Below, piece by piece: positions 9,993 through 19,868 of a DNA stretch of 31,168 nucleotides (positions are counted from its first letter, which is position 1; each line of letters begins with the position of its first letter). The position numbers and the translations under genes are program-made. The stretch lies in contig VHZZ01000508.1 of NCBI GenBank assembly GCA_009801015.1, positions 107,897 to 139,064 on the forward strand, in the 5' to 3' direction. The notes beneath the pieces are model-generated. The model worked only from the letters and a program-made list of their open reading frames with translations. It made no database searches and was not told the origin of the DNA. Source of the stretch: Silene noctiflora (lineage: Eukaryota > Streptophyta > Magnoliopsida > Caryophyllales > Caryophyllaceae).

Positions 9993-11060
9993 CTTTTTTT
10001 TCACAATAGAATATCCCAACAATGAGAACATTATATTCACGAGTACTTAGATGAACTGATAAGAAATTATTTTAACTTAATCAGATGTCCCGGGTTCGAA
10101 CTCTAAAAATGCAGGAGTAAATATGTTAAAGCTTATGAAAAAGAGTTTTCCATCCTAGTGATTCTACCCAGCTCGGATCCAGATTAAGTTGATCGGATGA
10201 TATACACCAAAAACAATGAAAATATTATAAGGTGTTTTAAAAGTCCTACTAATGACATATTCCGAGTGCAAAATTTCTGATACACTTATGTATTCAATTT
10301 TACCTAAATTAGTACGCTTCATCGACAACCACTTAAACATAGATAAAAACATAAACTTAAATAAATATATTTTATTAGAAACTTTTTAAGAAAGAAAAAA
10401 AAAGAAACATTTTTAGAAAATCAAGATTTTATAGTTCATTCAATTAACTTGTATATATTTCTATCTGCTTAACCCACATACTTACTTTTAAATTTTCTTC
10501 TAGACGACAGTGAAAATCACAACCATTATCTTTAATTATAATACGGAGTTGGTTAATAAACAACGTCATTTATACACAATTCAAATTATTATTAGTCAAC
10601 TTTTTTAATACGAAAATATAGTAAATGCGAAGGAGTCGAGGGTAAAAAAAGCCCTTCACTTCCATGGAAAATGAAGATTCTCAAGCTCTTTTCTTTAGCT
10701 TTACCGAAAAGTGAAAGTTACTCCCAATTACCCTCTCTTTCTTTACATTCCCCTTCTACTTTAACCTTCCCAAGTAGAACCATATAGAACCGCAGTACCG
10801 TAAAAATACGAATTAAGATTCTCTCCGTTTCCTCAAATAACATTAATTTTATATATAACTCGTTCTCCACGTTATCATCCATTACTTAAAAATATGTCAA
10901 ATAATATCATTTCAAGATAAAATTTAAACCGTTAAAAAGAAACGGAGCGGACCCAAATTGCCAAACTACATACCCAACCCAACAGCAGTCCATTTCCTCA
11001 CTGATTTCACTCCAACTTTTCCATACTTTAATTCATCATTCCACCTTTTACATGATTTCC
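9993..11060. other. AT-rich upstream region of the bZIP gene
   Basis: No gene is recognised. At 10088-10104 a CCCGGGTTCGAACTC word resembles a Pol III B box but no matching A box or tRNA fold was found. The stretch 10640-11060 probably includes the bZIP promoter; an alternative TATA-like TTTTATATATAAC lies near 10847-10859. Confidence 0.35.
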
Positions 11061-11064
11061 TGAT

Positions 11065-11140
11065 TCTATAAGTTCCCACTCCCAAACCACAACCATTTCC
11101 CCCCTTTCTCCTCTCCTCCTCCTCCCCTCCCTCTCTCAAA
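11065..11140 (+). promoter_or_regulatory. Candidate core promoter and pyrimidine-rich leader start of the bZIP gene
   Basis: TCTATAAG at 11065-11072 is followed about 30 bp later by a dense C/T tract (about 11098-11137), the usual TATA plus Y-patch layout of plant promoters. A start near 11095-11105 would give a leader of roughly 480 nt and make 11264 the first AUG. This is inferred from motifs only. Confidence 0.4.
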
Positions 11141-11263
11141 TCTCAAAACTCTGCAGAATTTTCATAAAAAATCCCATATTTTTCCTCTATTTTTCATCAT
11201 TTTAGTACAAAAAAGATTCAATCTTTTTTGGTTTTAACAACAATTTGTTCTAAAAAAACATTA

Positions 11264-11317
11264 ATGCTGAATAACTGGGTATTAATGTATGAGATTCATG
11301 TCTCAAATTCTCAGTGA
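11264..11317 (+). CDS. uORF1 of the bZIP leader, 17 codons, overlapping the SC-uORF
   Basis: ATG at 11264 opens a 17-residue frame (MLNNWVLMYEIHVSNSQ) ending with TGA at 11315-11317. It overlaps the start of the sucrose-control uORF at 11289 in a different frame. A second in-frame ATG is at 11285. Ribosomes that translate it would pass the SC-uORF start, so it can tune how often the SC-uORF is read. Overlapping small uORFs ahead of the SC-uORF are also known in Arabidopsis bZIP11. The peptide itself shows no recognised conservation. Confidence 0.55.
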   Translation: MLNNWVLMYEIHVSNSQ

Positions 11318-11423
11318 ATTGTATCTTTCTGGTTGTATGATAAATTCCACATACAGGCGCAGGACCCATCTTGTTCAATCTTTCTCTGTTGTTTTTCTTT
11401 ACTGGTTTTACTTCATTTCATAA
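11289..11423 (+). CDS. Sucrose-control uORF (SC-uORF) of an S1-group bZIP
   Basis: This upstream frame of 44 codons (MRFMSQILSELYLSGC, then MINSTYRRRTHLVQSFSVVF, then LYWFYFIS) matches the conserved SC-peptide found in leaders of all S1-group bZIP mRNAs. In Arabidopsis bZIP11 this peptide makes the ribosome stall at the uORF stop codon when sucrose is high, so the main frame is repressed. All the conserved C-terminal core is present and the stop falls right after the terminal Ser, the expected position. Met at 11298 is a second in-frame start. No AUG lies between its stop and the main start at 11581, a layout suited to reinitiation or leaky scanning. Sequence identity is firm; regulation is inferred from the family. 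Confidence 0.92.
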   Translation: MRFMSQILSELYLSGCMINSTYRRRTHLVQSFSVVFLYWFYFIS

Positions 11424-11466
11424 TTATTTACCCTCTTCTTCTACCCTCTATACTATACTACTATAG

Positions 11467-11497
11467 TTTTTTTTTTTTTTTTAACCTTTTTTTTTTT
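11467..11497 (+). repeat. Poly-T tracts in the bZIP leader
   Basis: Two T runs separated by AACC lie between the SC-uORF stop and the main start codon. They are length-variable sequence of the kind often polymorphic between alleles. Confidence 0.8.
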
Positions 11498-11580
11498 ACT
11501 GCAATACTGTCTGAAATCAAAAATATTACTAATTAGTTAAAAGGGTCCTGCAAAAAAGTAAAAAAGTAAGTAACTTTGTA

Positions 11581-12135
11581 ATGGCTTCACCTGGAGGAAC
11601 ATCATCAGGATCATCATTCCTGCAACAAAACTCAAGTTCAGAAGAAGACATGCAAATGCAAGTGATGGATGAGAGGAAGAGGAAAAGGATGCAGTCGAAC
11701 CGCGAATCGGCTAGAAGATCAAGGATGAGGAAACAAAAGCATTTGGATGATTTAACGGCACAAATTGGAAATTTAAGGAAATCCAATAATCAAATTCTGA
11801 ATAGTATTAATGTTACAACTCAGGAATTTCTGAAATTTGAAGCTGAAAATTGCATTCTGAGAGCTCAGATGACTGAACTTAAAAACAGGTTGCAGTCTCT
11901 TAATGAGATTAATACTGTTCTTGCTTCATCTGCTAATCATAATCATGATGCTAATCATGGTGTTAATCATGGTTATAATCATAATCAAGGCATGGGAATG
12001 TATGCAGGAGGATGTGATTATGGGGATGAATTGTTTTCAGTTCATGATAACAGTTTCTTGATGAATCCTTGGGATTCTGCTGCTTCCTGTATGAACCAGC
12101 CTATCATGGCATCAGCTGACGTGTTTCAGTATTAA
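11581..12135 (+). CDS. bZIP44: Group S1 bZIP transcription factor (bZIP44/bZIP11 type)
   Basis: A single-exon frame of 184 residues, as usual for S1 bZIPs. The basic region is at residues 31-53 (ERKRKRMQSNRESARRSRM) with the invariant Asn40 and Arg48 of N-x7-R. The leucine zipper starts at Leu58 and runs eight heptads (58 L, 65 L, 72 I, 79 T, 86 F, 93 L, 100 L, 107 L). The C-terminus NQPIMASADVF resembles Arabidopsis bZIP44. These factors bind ACGT-core and ACTCAT sites, often as heterodimers with group C bZIPs, and control amino-acid and sugar metabolism under low energy. The start fits the family N-terminus and the uORF layout. A residue 118-137 stretch rich in Asn and His (NHDANHGVNHGYNHNQG) is unusual. 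Paralogue assignment within S1 is tentative. Confidence 0.93.
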   Translation: MASPGGTSSGSSFLQQNSSSEEDMQMQVMDERKRKRMQSNRESARRSRMRKQKHLDDLTAQIGNLRKSNNQILNSINVTTQEFLKFEAENCILRAQMTELKNRLQSLNEINTVLASSANHNHDANHGVNHGYNHNQGMGMYAGGCDYGDELFSVHDNSFLMNPWDSAASCMNQPIMASADVFQY

Positions 12136-13131
12136 TGCGTGTCGTTTCTGCAGTCAAAATTAAATTACGGGATATTAATTACGCATAAATATCGTTTTTA
12201 TCAGTATGTCTGGATTCAGAGAGAAGGGGGGATTAATCTTCTTAATTTGGGTTTTAGTAGTTATTATGAATTGAATAATTTGTAGCTTATATGGATTATG
12301 CAACCTGTTTCGGGTTTATTAAGCCAGTGATTATGTAATCTTCCATGATTAATTATCTATAATCCATGATTTGTAATGCTTAATTTGGTTTCTTATTTTG
12401 TTTTTGATATCTTTTCATTCGCAACAAATTTCAGGAGAATATAAATATCTACCATTGTCTCAAAAATAATCACTCCCCCATACGATCAAAGTTACACAAA
12501 TGATCACGACAGAAGAAGTAAGTAATAAATATCTACGAGTATCAATTATTTCCCTCCACAATTTCGATATTTGTGGTGTGACACCATAAATCAAATCAAC
12601 ATGAAAATAAAATTCCTCTCTAACAATCAATCATTAGGTGTTAAGGGTAAGATTACACAAGTTGTAGTGTCTAATCCCGCCATCAGTTAAGTTAATCGAC
12701 ATATGTTCAAACTAGACGGGTTCTAGTTATGTTAGGGATTAAAGAAAAGCCTGATAGATTTATAACCGGACTTGATTCAAGTTAGAGAGCAATATTGATT
12801 CGATAAAACTCAAACTAAATACGATTAACTCGCTTAATCGATCTAGCGTGACTCGATTGCTACCTCTGGTATGACAGTATCATCACTGAGCTATCAACAA
12901 ACTACATTTAACGTTTGTAATTTTGTATGTTTGATGAAGGTACAAGTCATGCTCTAATTTGTGGTACCTTCCAAAAAATCTACAGCTATAAAGCATGATG
13001 TCTCTCATTTGGTACACTAAAAGACACTTTGAATTAGAGGAAGAGGATACGCAACTCTCAGTTACAAAATTACAAATTACAATTTACGATTTATGTTTAA
13101 CTAATGACCTAAACTTAGTTACAACTTACAA
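12136..13131. other. bZIP 3' UTR, then intergenic DNA
   Basis: The first 250 bases or so are probably the 3' UTR of the bZIP gene (T-rich, several TGTAAT-like words). Beyond that no gene or clear element was seen. A short inverted repeat GAAGGTAC...GTACCTTC lies at about 12936-12971. Confidence 0.4.
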
Positions 13132-13640
13132 GTATTAGACACGTATATTTGTCTAACGGTCAAACTCGACTATTTCATAAATCATTCTAATCAGGTCAAA
13201 TCAGTATTTTTGATCTTCGTTCACATGACATATGTAGACACGTAGAACCCAGCCGAAACATCAGTATGTATTAGACACGTATATTTGAGTGAGTTTCAAA
13301 CTCGACTATTTCATAAATCATTCTAATCAGTTTTCAGATCTTCTTTAACATGTTAATATGTACTGTAGAGTCCAGCTCATACATTAGTATTAGATACGTA
13401 TACTTGCCTCAGTGTCAAACTCGACTATTTCATAAATCATTCTGATACATTGTATCGGCAATAACTCAAACTTGGTTAGAACGTAGAAGTATTAGACACG
13501 TATATTTGTCTGAATGTCAAACTCGACTATTTCAAAAATCAAACTCGACTATTTCATTAATTAGTGTGATGTCGCCGTGTCGGGTTTTCGGATCTTCGTT
13601 CACATGATAACAAGTAGAGTCCGGCTGAAACATTGATCAT
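13132..13640 (+). repeat. Degenerate tandem array, four units of about 100-150 bp
   Basis: The words GTATTAGACACGTATATTTG and TCAAACTCGACTATTTCATAA recur in order, with unit starts at about 13132, 13268, 13387 and 13489. Later parts of the unit (GATCTTCGTTCACATGA, GTAGAGTCCAGC) recur in three of them. Units differ by indels and substitutions. The last unit has an extra internal copy of CAAACTCGACTATTTCA. A single related piece lies near 22796-22842. Confidence 0.75.
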
Positions 13641-14220
13641 GCAATCATGAATGAGTACATTACCAACCAACTTAGGAATGAGATGGAGATTTTATGATGT
13701 TGACCTATAAACATAACAAAAACAGACGTTTCTTGTCTTGACAAGTGTCCTAAATGAAAAAGGGTACTTTGAGAAATTAAAGGTACCTCAAACACATTTC
13801 TAGTTGTGTGACAACAATAATGGACGTGAATTCAACAACAACATTGTACAAATTTACCTCTCATAACTTTATAACTTTAAAACCAACATAACAGAGATCC
13901 CACCATGATACTGATTTCAATAAACAGTATTCGTAACTCGGAATTCTTGTAACTTACAATATATTATATATATAATGAATCGTTTTATTGTTGTCAAAAA
14001 AAAAATAAACATTCCCATTTGTTAAATGTTTTGTTTTAACTTCTTAATTTCCTTTACAAGCAAAGACAACTTCAAAAACTTGATAGCGATACGAGTAAGA
14101 ATAACGAAGAAACTTTCTCTCTAAAACTTATAGACTTCGCAACAACATATGAAATAAGGATACAGCTTAGCACAAGCCGACCAGGTGGTAAACCGAGCAA
14201 AGTTTTTGAAAAAAGAAGGA
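13641..14220. other. Intergenic DNA without a recognised feature
   Basis: AT-rich sequence with no open frame of note, no inverted-repeat ends and no RNA gene recognised. Confidence 0.4.
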
Positions 14221-14412
14221 ATATGTATTATTAGAAATATCAGTAAGATTACTGTTTCGACCCTAGTTCGAATTTGAACCTGATATCCTCCATATTAAAA
14301 AACAAAAACATGGACGAAACTAAGCACATGCATAAAGAGTAATTGTTATTAGAAATAACAATACGACATGTTTCAAGCCTTAGGTAGAATTTGAACCTAA
14401 CTTTGTCCTCGA
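14221..14412 (+). repeat. Two diverged copies of a roughly 75-bp segment
   Basis: TATTAGAAATA...GAATTTGAACCTGATATCCTC (about 14227-14290) recurs as TTATTAGAAATAA...GAATTTGAACCTAACTTTGTCCTC (about 14346-14412). On the minus strand each contains AGGTTCAAATTC, a B-box-like word, so these may be SINE remnants. No A box was clear. Confidence 0.45.
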
Positions 14413-14809
14413 TATGGAGCAATTCATAGTGTCATTTCAGAAAACAAAATCGACATATAATACAAAACGGAGAGAATATAATCACCATAAGCAAAAGCAA
14501 TTGAAGATCTACCACATCGAAGGAAGTGAAGATTAAGTTTTAAAATGATAAAAAATGAAAGAAATAATAAAGATGAAAAATAATAAAAAGGGAAATGAGG
14601 GATGGTGGGAAGTGTATGGAAGCATTAAGGAGTCCCACGTGCATGGGGAACCATGTTCTCTAATTAAAGGATGTAAACACAAGATACCTTAAAATAATTA
14701 CAAGTACTAATTACTAATTTACTAATACAAATATAAACTAAAGAGAATCCAACCTTTTATGTTTATATTGTCTCTTGACCAAGTACATAAATTCTTAATA
14801 AATTATATA
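14413..14809. other. Intergenic DNA without a recognised gene
   Basis: Purine-rich and AT-rich sequence. A CCCACGTGCATGG word with a G-box core is at about 14635-14647, but no gene start follows it. Confidence 0.35.
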
Positions 14810-15185
14810 GGGGAGATGCTCATTATGGTCTCACCGCCCATTGAAAAATTCACAATTATTTGTTTTAAATCATTTGCATTCAATTATTATTGACTTTTGG
14901 ACACAACACAACAATTACATTGTCTCGATTTGGAGCTTTATAGCAAAAGATTTGAGTTTATATGTACATTTTACAAGTTTTATTGAAAAAAATTTGAGCA
15001 AAATTTTAACTCAAAATATTATATTGAAACTTAAAAATAATACATATAAACTCAATAATGATTTTAATTTTAACACCTAAAATATTAAAATGTAAATCAA
15101 AATTTTTAAAAGCTCAAATAAATTGCATATAAGCTCAATTAGATTTATATTAGATGTACGATACCCATATATATCTGGATGTATA
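14810..15185. mobile_element. Possible AT-rich MITE-like element with GCTCA/GAGCT words
   Basis: The segment shares word content (TTGAGTTTATATG, AAAGCTCAAATAA, CATATAAGCTCAA) with the element at 16030-16339. Its right side, GATGTACGATACCCATATA, resembles the ends of that element. Clear terminal inverted repeats could not be fixed. The open frame at 14841-15080 is AT-rich and not convincing. Confidence 0.3.
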
Positions 15186-15369
15186 GTCTTATTTGTGCTC
15201 AATGACTCTTAAGTCTTATGTTCTAAAGAGAGGTCAGATGTAAACAACCTTAACTTTATGTTAGCAGCACAAAGAGGTTTATGAATGACTAAAGATGAAA
15301 ATTTGCATCTAAAAATGCATCGAAGAATTGATACTTCCGACGACAAATGAACCATAAAAACATAACACT

Positions 15370-15450
15370 TTAGGAGAAAAAGAATTTGAACCTAGGACCT
15401 ATTTTGCTCAATGCCTTAACCAGTAGACTAAGACATCATGATACTGTTCT
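15370..15450 (-). mobile_element. tRNA-derived SINE remnant
   Basis: On the minus strand TAGTCTACTGGTTAAGGC (15430-15413) resembles a Pol III A box and AGGTTCAAATTC (15394-15383) a B box. The spacing is a little shorter than in a tRNA. No tRNA fold or poly(A) end was found, so it is read as an old SINE piece. Confidence 0.35.
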
Positions 15451-15574
15451 AGTTACAATAACATTGTCACATTTCCTTAGGAAAGGAAAAAAAAGACAAT
15501 TTCCATGAATAGGTGGGGAAATTATAAAGCTTTCAATGGACATGTCTTTGATGGGATTTCACTAAGTGAAAGAG

Positions 15575-15602
15575 TTTTATGTGTGTGTGTGTGTGAGTGA
15601 GG
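15575..15602 (+). repeat. (GT)n microsatellite
   Basis: A short GTGTGTGTGTGTGTG run in an otherwise non-coding stretch. Confidence 0.8.
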
Positions 15603-16029
15603 GTCCGAGAGACTTCACTTGTCATGGAAAATAAAAACACAAGTATTTCCTCTCACGTAATCTTCATCACAATTAAAGCCCTACAAAGTTGATGTTGAAT
15701 TTCAATGTCCGACATTATGTCCTTTCCATTTAAACAACTTAATATACGGAGTAATAAATAAGAATAGTAATAGTAATAACTTATAAAGTCGAGTGATTAA
15801 AACTTAAGTGTAAATTTTAGAAATCCCATATTCAAGCCACCTAAAAAGCTATTTTGAAGGAGTTATTTTTGGATTGAGACGATACTTCCTAAACTTCAAG
15901 TCTGTTAGTAAAAGAATAGATGACCTAGTATGCATGGTTTATAGTCCATCAGGTATGCCCGAGATATAATCTTATACCCACACACCTAGTATTGTGGTAA
16001 AGATGGGATATTCGGTAAGTAGATTATAA
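15603..16029. other. Intergenic DNA without a recognised gene
   Basis: No coding exon or element ends were recognised. A TATACGGAGTAATAA word near 15742-15756 resembles a decayed MITE end. Confidence 0.35.
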
Positions 16030-16339
16030 ATCTGATGTACTACAAAGTTTTATAGCTTCTGAGCATTATAATAAAGTTTTTGAGTTTTACCATAAAGTTT
16101 CTGAGTTCATTCATTTACAAATTAAGATAAAAAAATTACAATAAAACTCAAAAACACTACATATAAGCTGAGTTAAATTTAAGTTTTGACGAAAAATAAA
16201 ATAAAATATAACTTATAAACTTTAACAAGCTCAGAAAAAATATACATATGCTCAAAAATAATGAAGTTTGAGGTAAAAAGCTCAGAAAAAAATACTCATA
16301 TACTCAAAAACAAATAAGGTATGAGGTAGTATATCCGAT
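16030..16339. mobile_element. MITE-like element, about 310 bp, with imperfect 14-bp inverted ends
   Basis: The left end ATCTGATGTACTAC (16030) and right end, on the minus strand ATCGGATATACTAC (16339), match at 12 of 14 positions. The interior is rich in GAGTTTT and AAAAGCTCAGAAAAAA words. No target duplication was certain and there is no coding capacity. Confidence 0.5.
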
Positions 16340-16774
16340 GTATGTTCCTTTTTCTCGTATTCTACCTGATACCCTAAAAGAGAAAATTATTAGGAGGTTA
16401 GTTCCACCATCTTCTTGCTTGACTTTCTTAAAGATGTTGAAAACTAAAATACCAATATCATACACAATTAACACAAACATTCAAACTTCAAAGTCATATG
16501 AATAGATCTTTCACAGTTTATAATTCTCAACATGAAAATACAATATTTAATAGCCAAAAATCAAAATTAAATTAATTAAAATGAAATATTATTTTAAACA
16601 CAAGGCAATTATAGAAAAAGAAATGGGTACTTTCTTAGAATTGTGCACTTGCATTTCACCTAGAGAAAATCAATAAAAACATACAGTAATAATTATGAAG
16701 CCACATGCTCACCAAAGTTGCAATATTGGAGTAACAAAGCTGTAATAAGATGAAGACGATCATAAAACAAGTCT
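16340..16774. other. Intergenic DNA without a recognised feature
   Basis: AT-rich sequence, no open frame of note and no repeat structure recognised. Confidence 0.35.
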
Positions 16775-16880
16775 GGCTTGTGACGATCACAAGCTTGCAA
16801 CGTCTCACAACCCTCTTTCCTTTTCAACATTAGTTAAATTAGTTGTGAGTGTCATTATAGCTTGTGACCGTCATAAGTAA
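16775..16880. mobile_element. Short foldback element of the CTTGTGACGGTC type
   Basis: CTTGTGACGATCACAAGCTTG at 16777-16797 is itself nearly palindromic and is matched by an inverted copy in AGCTTGTGACCGTCATAAG at about 16859-16877. It is small and has no coding capacity. The ends are approximate. Confidence 0.35.
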
Positions 16881-17165
16881 GAATTTGTGGTACGGTAAGC
16901 AGTTCCAATTCAGCAATATAAAGCCATATTGTAAATTTTATTAATAGCAAAACAACAAGGTCTCTCATGCCAACAAAACAATGACTAGTGTCTATACAAG
17001 AATGTTACTCAAAACAAATAACATACCCCCACTGAATCCGTCTACTCCGAATTATTTACTTTTTAAATCTGTTACAAATAATATTTTAATCAAAGGTAAA
17101 CAAATTTTGAACAGAAACATTATATGACACCGTTGTATGACAAAATGATCTAATTGTTCTATTTC

Positions 17166-17200
17166 ATACTCCCTCCGTTTCAGAAATATCGTCTCCCACT
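17166..17200. mobile_element. Single MITE terminus (TACTCCCTCCGTTTC)
   Basis: TACTCCCTCCGTTTCAGAAA looks like one end of a Stowaway-type MITE. No matching inverted end was found nearby, so it is a truncated copy. Confidence 0.4.
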
Positions 17201-17562
17201 TGGAAATTAGGCAAGATTCGAGGCCACTTGAGAAATAAAAGCACGGTGGGCAATTGAGCATGCAAGCATATATACATCCTAATTAAGCATCAAATTAGGG
17301 TAGTTGGGTACAATCTTTTAGGTCCTACAAAAGAATGCTACTTTCATGTCACAATCTTACTATTATTTGTGAAAGAAACAAACTTATGTACATACTATAC
17401 CTTCAGGTTTGGCATTCTATTTCCTAGTGTTTGCTCAAGGAAATAATAGTAAGAATAAAATTATGGGTCGGTTTTACTAAAACAGAAATCGACACGAAAG
17501 TAGAATATTACCAAATTGTCAAGTGGTATATGCAAAGACATGAAAATATCTGCAGGTTTAAA
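17201..17562. other. Intergenic DNA without a recognised gene
   Basis: No coding exon is recognised. A 60-codon open frame on the plus strand (17431-17613) runs into the tandem duplication and shows no motif. Confidence 0.3.
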
Positions 17563-17970
17563 GAAAAGATCGTATATCAGGTAGAAACTCGAGTTAAACA
17601 ATCTTCAGAATAAGGTAAGCGGAAATTTCACGTATTAGGGTGAATTTATAAGATTTCAGTTACAGACTCACGCAAAGAGCGTTAGAAGTTAGAATACACA
17701 GTAATAACACCAGCATTTAACAAAAAAGTGCCGTATCAAGACTTGTCGTGTCTCAAATTTCAACACAGAAGAAACGATCATATATCAGGTAGAAAATCGA
17801 GTTAAACAATCTTCGGAATAAGGTAAGCGGAAAATTTCATGTATTAGGGTGAATTTATAAGATTTCGGTTACAAACTCACACAAAGAGCTTAGAGTACAG
17901 AGTAATTACACCACAATTGTACTAAGAAGTGCCGTTTCAAGAATGTCATGTTTCAAATTTGAACACACAA
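17563..17970 (+). repeat. Tandem duplication, two units of about 208 bp
   Basis: Unit A begins near 17563 (GATCGTATATCAGGTAGAAA) and unit B near 17771 (GATCATATATCAGGTAGAAA). Shared blocks run in order: AATAAGGTAAGCGGAAA, GTATTAGGGTGAATTTATAA, ACTCAC-CAAAGAGC, AAGTGCCGT-TCAAGA, and CAAATTT-AACACA. The units differ by scattered changes and small indels, so it is older than the 21.85-kb duplication. Confidence 0.8.
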
Positions 17971-19702
17971 GAACTTCCTTCTACAAGACATGACTACAAA
18001 ATGGACAATCAATCAAAAATATGGACGTTAAAAGAGTTTTAAAAAGCGAAACGGAGATATTTTCGAGACAGAAGAATTAAATTTTTTAAAAATCAAATTG
18101 CGTGCTTCATGTACGCGTCTCTTTCTCTACTATGTCAGACGAGCCTCTCTTTGTATCTCCGATAAGACAGGAAATGTTAGGTCGCCGACAACCATGAGTG
18201 TTGTGTAGGTAAGCCCAAAGTGAAAGACCAAAGTAACATAGGTTTAAAATTAATAATGAACAAGATAAATATACTTAAATTCAAGACACCAAATGCAAAA
18301 CAATGTGAATACAGCAACAGGCAAAGGCATCAACCGAGAGTCGTAAACAAAAAAGATAATCATATAAAATTACAAGCAAGTGTGCAAAACTTACGCAAAA
18401 TTTGGCATTGTTGTGGCCAATTGCCAAAGATATAATACAATATGGCTATAATCTACATTTATTCACAGGTAAAGTTACTCGAACCGATTCTTCAAGAAGG
18501 ATAAGAAAAAGTATATCCATTTGAAAAGGTGGCTAGTAACAACTAACTAAGTGCTATGTCTCGTAATATAACTGCTGGTTGGCAATATACTCCCTACATC
18601 ATTTGATAAACAAAAGCGTCGAATTTTAATTTCATATTATAACAGTAAAGCAGAATTAATAAGCAGAGATGAAAGTGCACCATAGCCTAGAGTTTGTGAT
18701 ACTCACCCTTTTCTTATTAGGGTCGTCATAAGTCATAACGCCACACAAGAATGTATTTCGTCACTCAAAAGACAACTAAAAAATCAAGTTATTAAGTAAT
18801 CCTCTCACATAGCAAGTGACAAAGTATGTTCCATCTTTGGCATTATCATTAGTTCATTACTATTCTTTTCGTTCTATCATCCTTATTTCGAAGGCAAAAA
18901 CATTAAACTCGGGGTCCATACTTCTACACAAATATATTTCCATCGACATGATATAACTACGCTTTTCAACTTAACAAGCGGATATTTTTCACTAGGTAGA
19001 GAACTGTCATTGCTACTTAACTAACATGGCCAACCCTAGGCCAAATCTAACTGACACAACTAAAGCCTTTCCGTTCACTTCACTTTAGTTCCGGTCATAT
19101 CAGTTCATCTCATTTTACTCTTCACTTTAGATCAGTTTAGTTCAGAAAGTTCCAGTCCAACAGAACGCGCCTATGATCGGTTTATTCTAAGAAGGTTTGA
19201 CCCAAGTATCAAAGGCATAAGTCCTACAAGAATACTTAAGTAGGGCACCTTCATTCATCTTTACGATAGCGTACTAATTATAATAAGCATTATCAAAGAA
19301 GTGGGACTATTAGGTCGACATTACTTTCATGTATAATATAATAGATACCTTAAAGGTAGGCATCAAGGCATGATGAGGTGATGAAATCTCACATCATCCC
19401 TTTTTCCTCTTTTAAGTTCGATGCTAAATCGGAGAAAGTAAAACGAGGTCGCAATAATGCATATACTATTATTCAAGGGTGTGTTAGTTGGGTGATGGTG
19501 AGAGCATGTGGCCAGCCATACTAATTGAATGGCTCACATGAATCAAGGAATAAAGTAACTTTGTTTAATGACAAAGTATAATTAGTTAAGAGTGATTAGT
19601 CATGCAATTAGCTGGGGCTTCAAGACTTGTGATCTAGATTGTGTCCTTAAGTGATTATTCTATGAGAATGGAGGTGAAGTAATTTGTGTAGCAACTCTCA
19701 TT
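17971..19702. other. Long gene-poor stretch
   Basis: No coding exon is recognised. At about 19070-19165 there is a cluster of TTTAGTTC/AGTTCAG words typical of a decayed repeat, and at 18590 TACTCCCTACATCATTTG resembles a MITE end. The 71-codon open frame at 18220-18435 has no motif. Confidence 0.35.
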
Positions 19703-19868
19703 TCAGACGGTGGTATCTGTCTTAAATTAAGATGTATAAATTGTGACCATTTTACGATAACATGAAAGTTATCACCAACAATTTTAGTTGCAACTTTTTA
19801 TCATTAGATTGTCACTTTTTATTATAAAATAGCAACATTTTTCTCGTCTTAAGTTAAGACCGTCTAAA
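19703..19868. mobile_element. MITE of the AGACGGT...TAAGAC type
   Basis: The left end TCAGACGGTGGTATCTGTCT and the right end, on the minus strand TTAGACGGTCTTAACTTAAG, are related inverted ends; both continue in TTAA-containing AAGAC words. The element is about 165 bp and AT-rich inside. It is related to the MITE nested at 9190-9362. Confidence 0.5.

Noticed and set aside
10088-10104. CCCGGGTTCGAACTC as a tRNA B box
   Set aside because: No A box at the right distance and no acceptor, D or anticodon arms could be paired, so no tRNA gene is called.
11333-11536. 67-codon frame overlapping the SC-uORF
   Set aside because: It has no ATG start (begins at TTG), lies in another frame of the conserved SC-uORF and runs through the poly-T tracts.
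11529-11786. Minus-strand open frame across the bZIP start
   Set aside because: It is the antisense shadow of the bZIP coding region.
13132-13640. CRISPR-like array
   Set aside because: Units vary in length and sequence, spacers are not unique, and the DNA is plant nuclear; it is a degenerate tandem repeat.
15370-15450. tRNA gene on the minus strand
   Set aside because: A- and B-box-like words are present, but the spacing is short and no cloverleaf pairs; listed as a SINE remnant instead.
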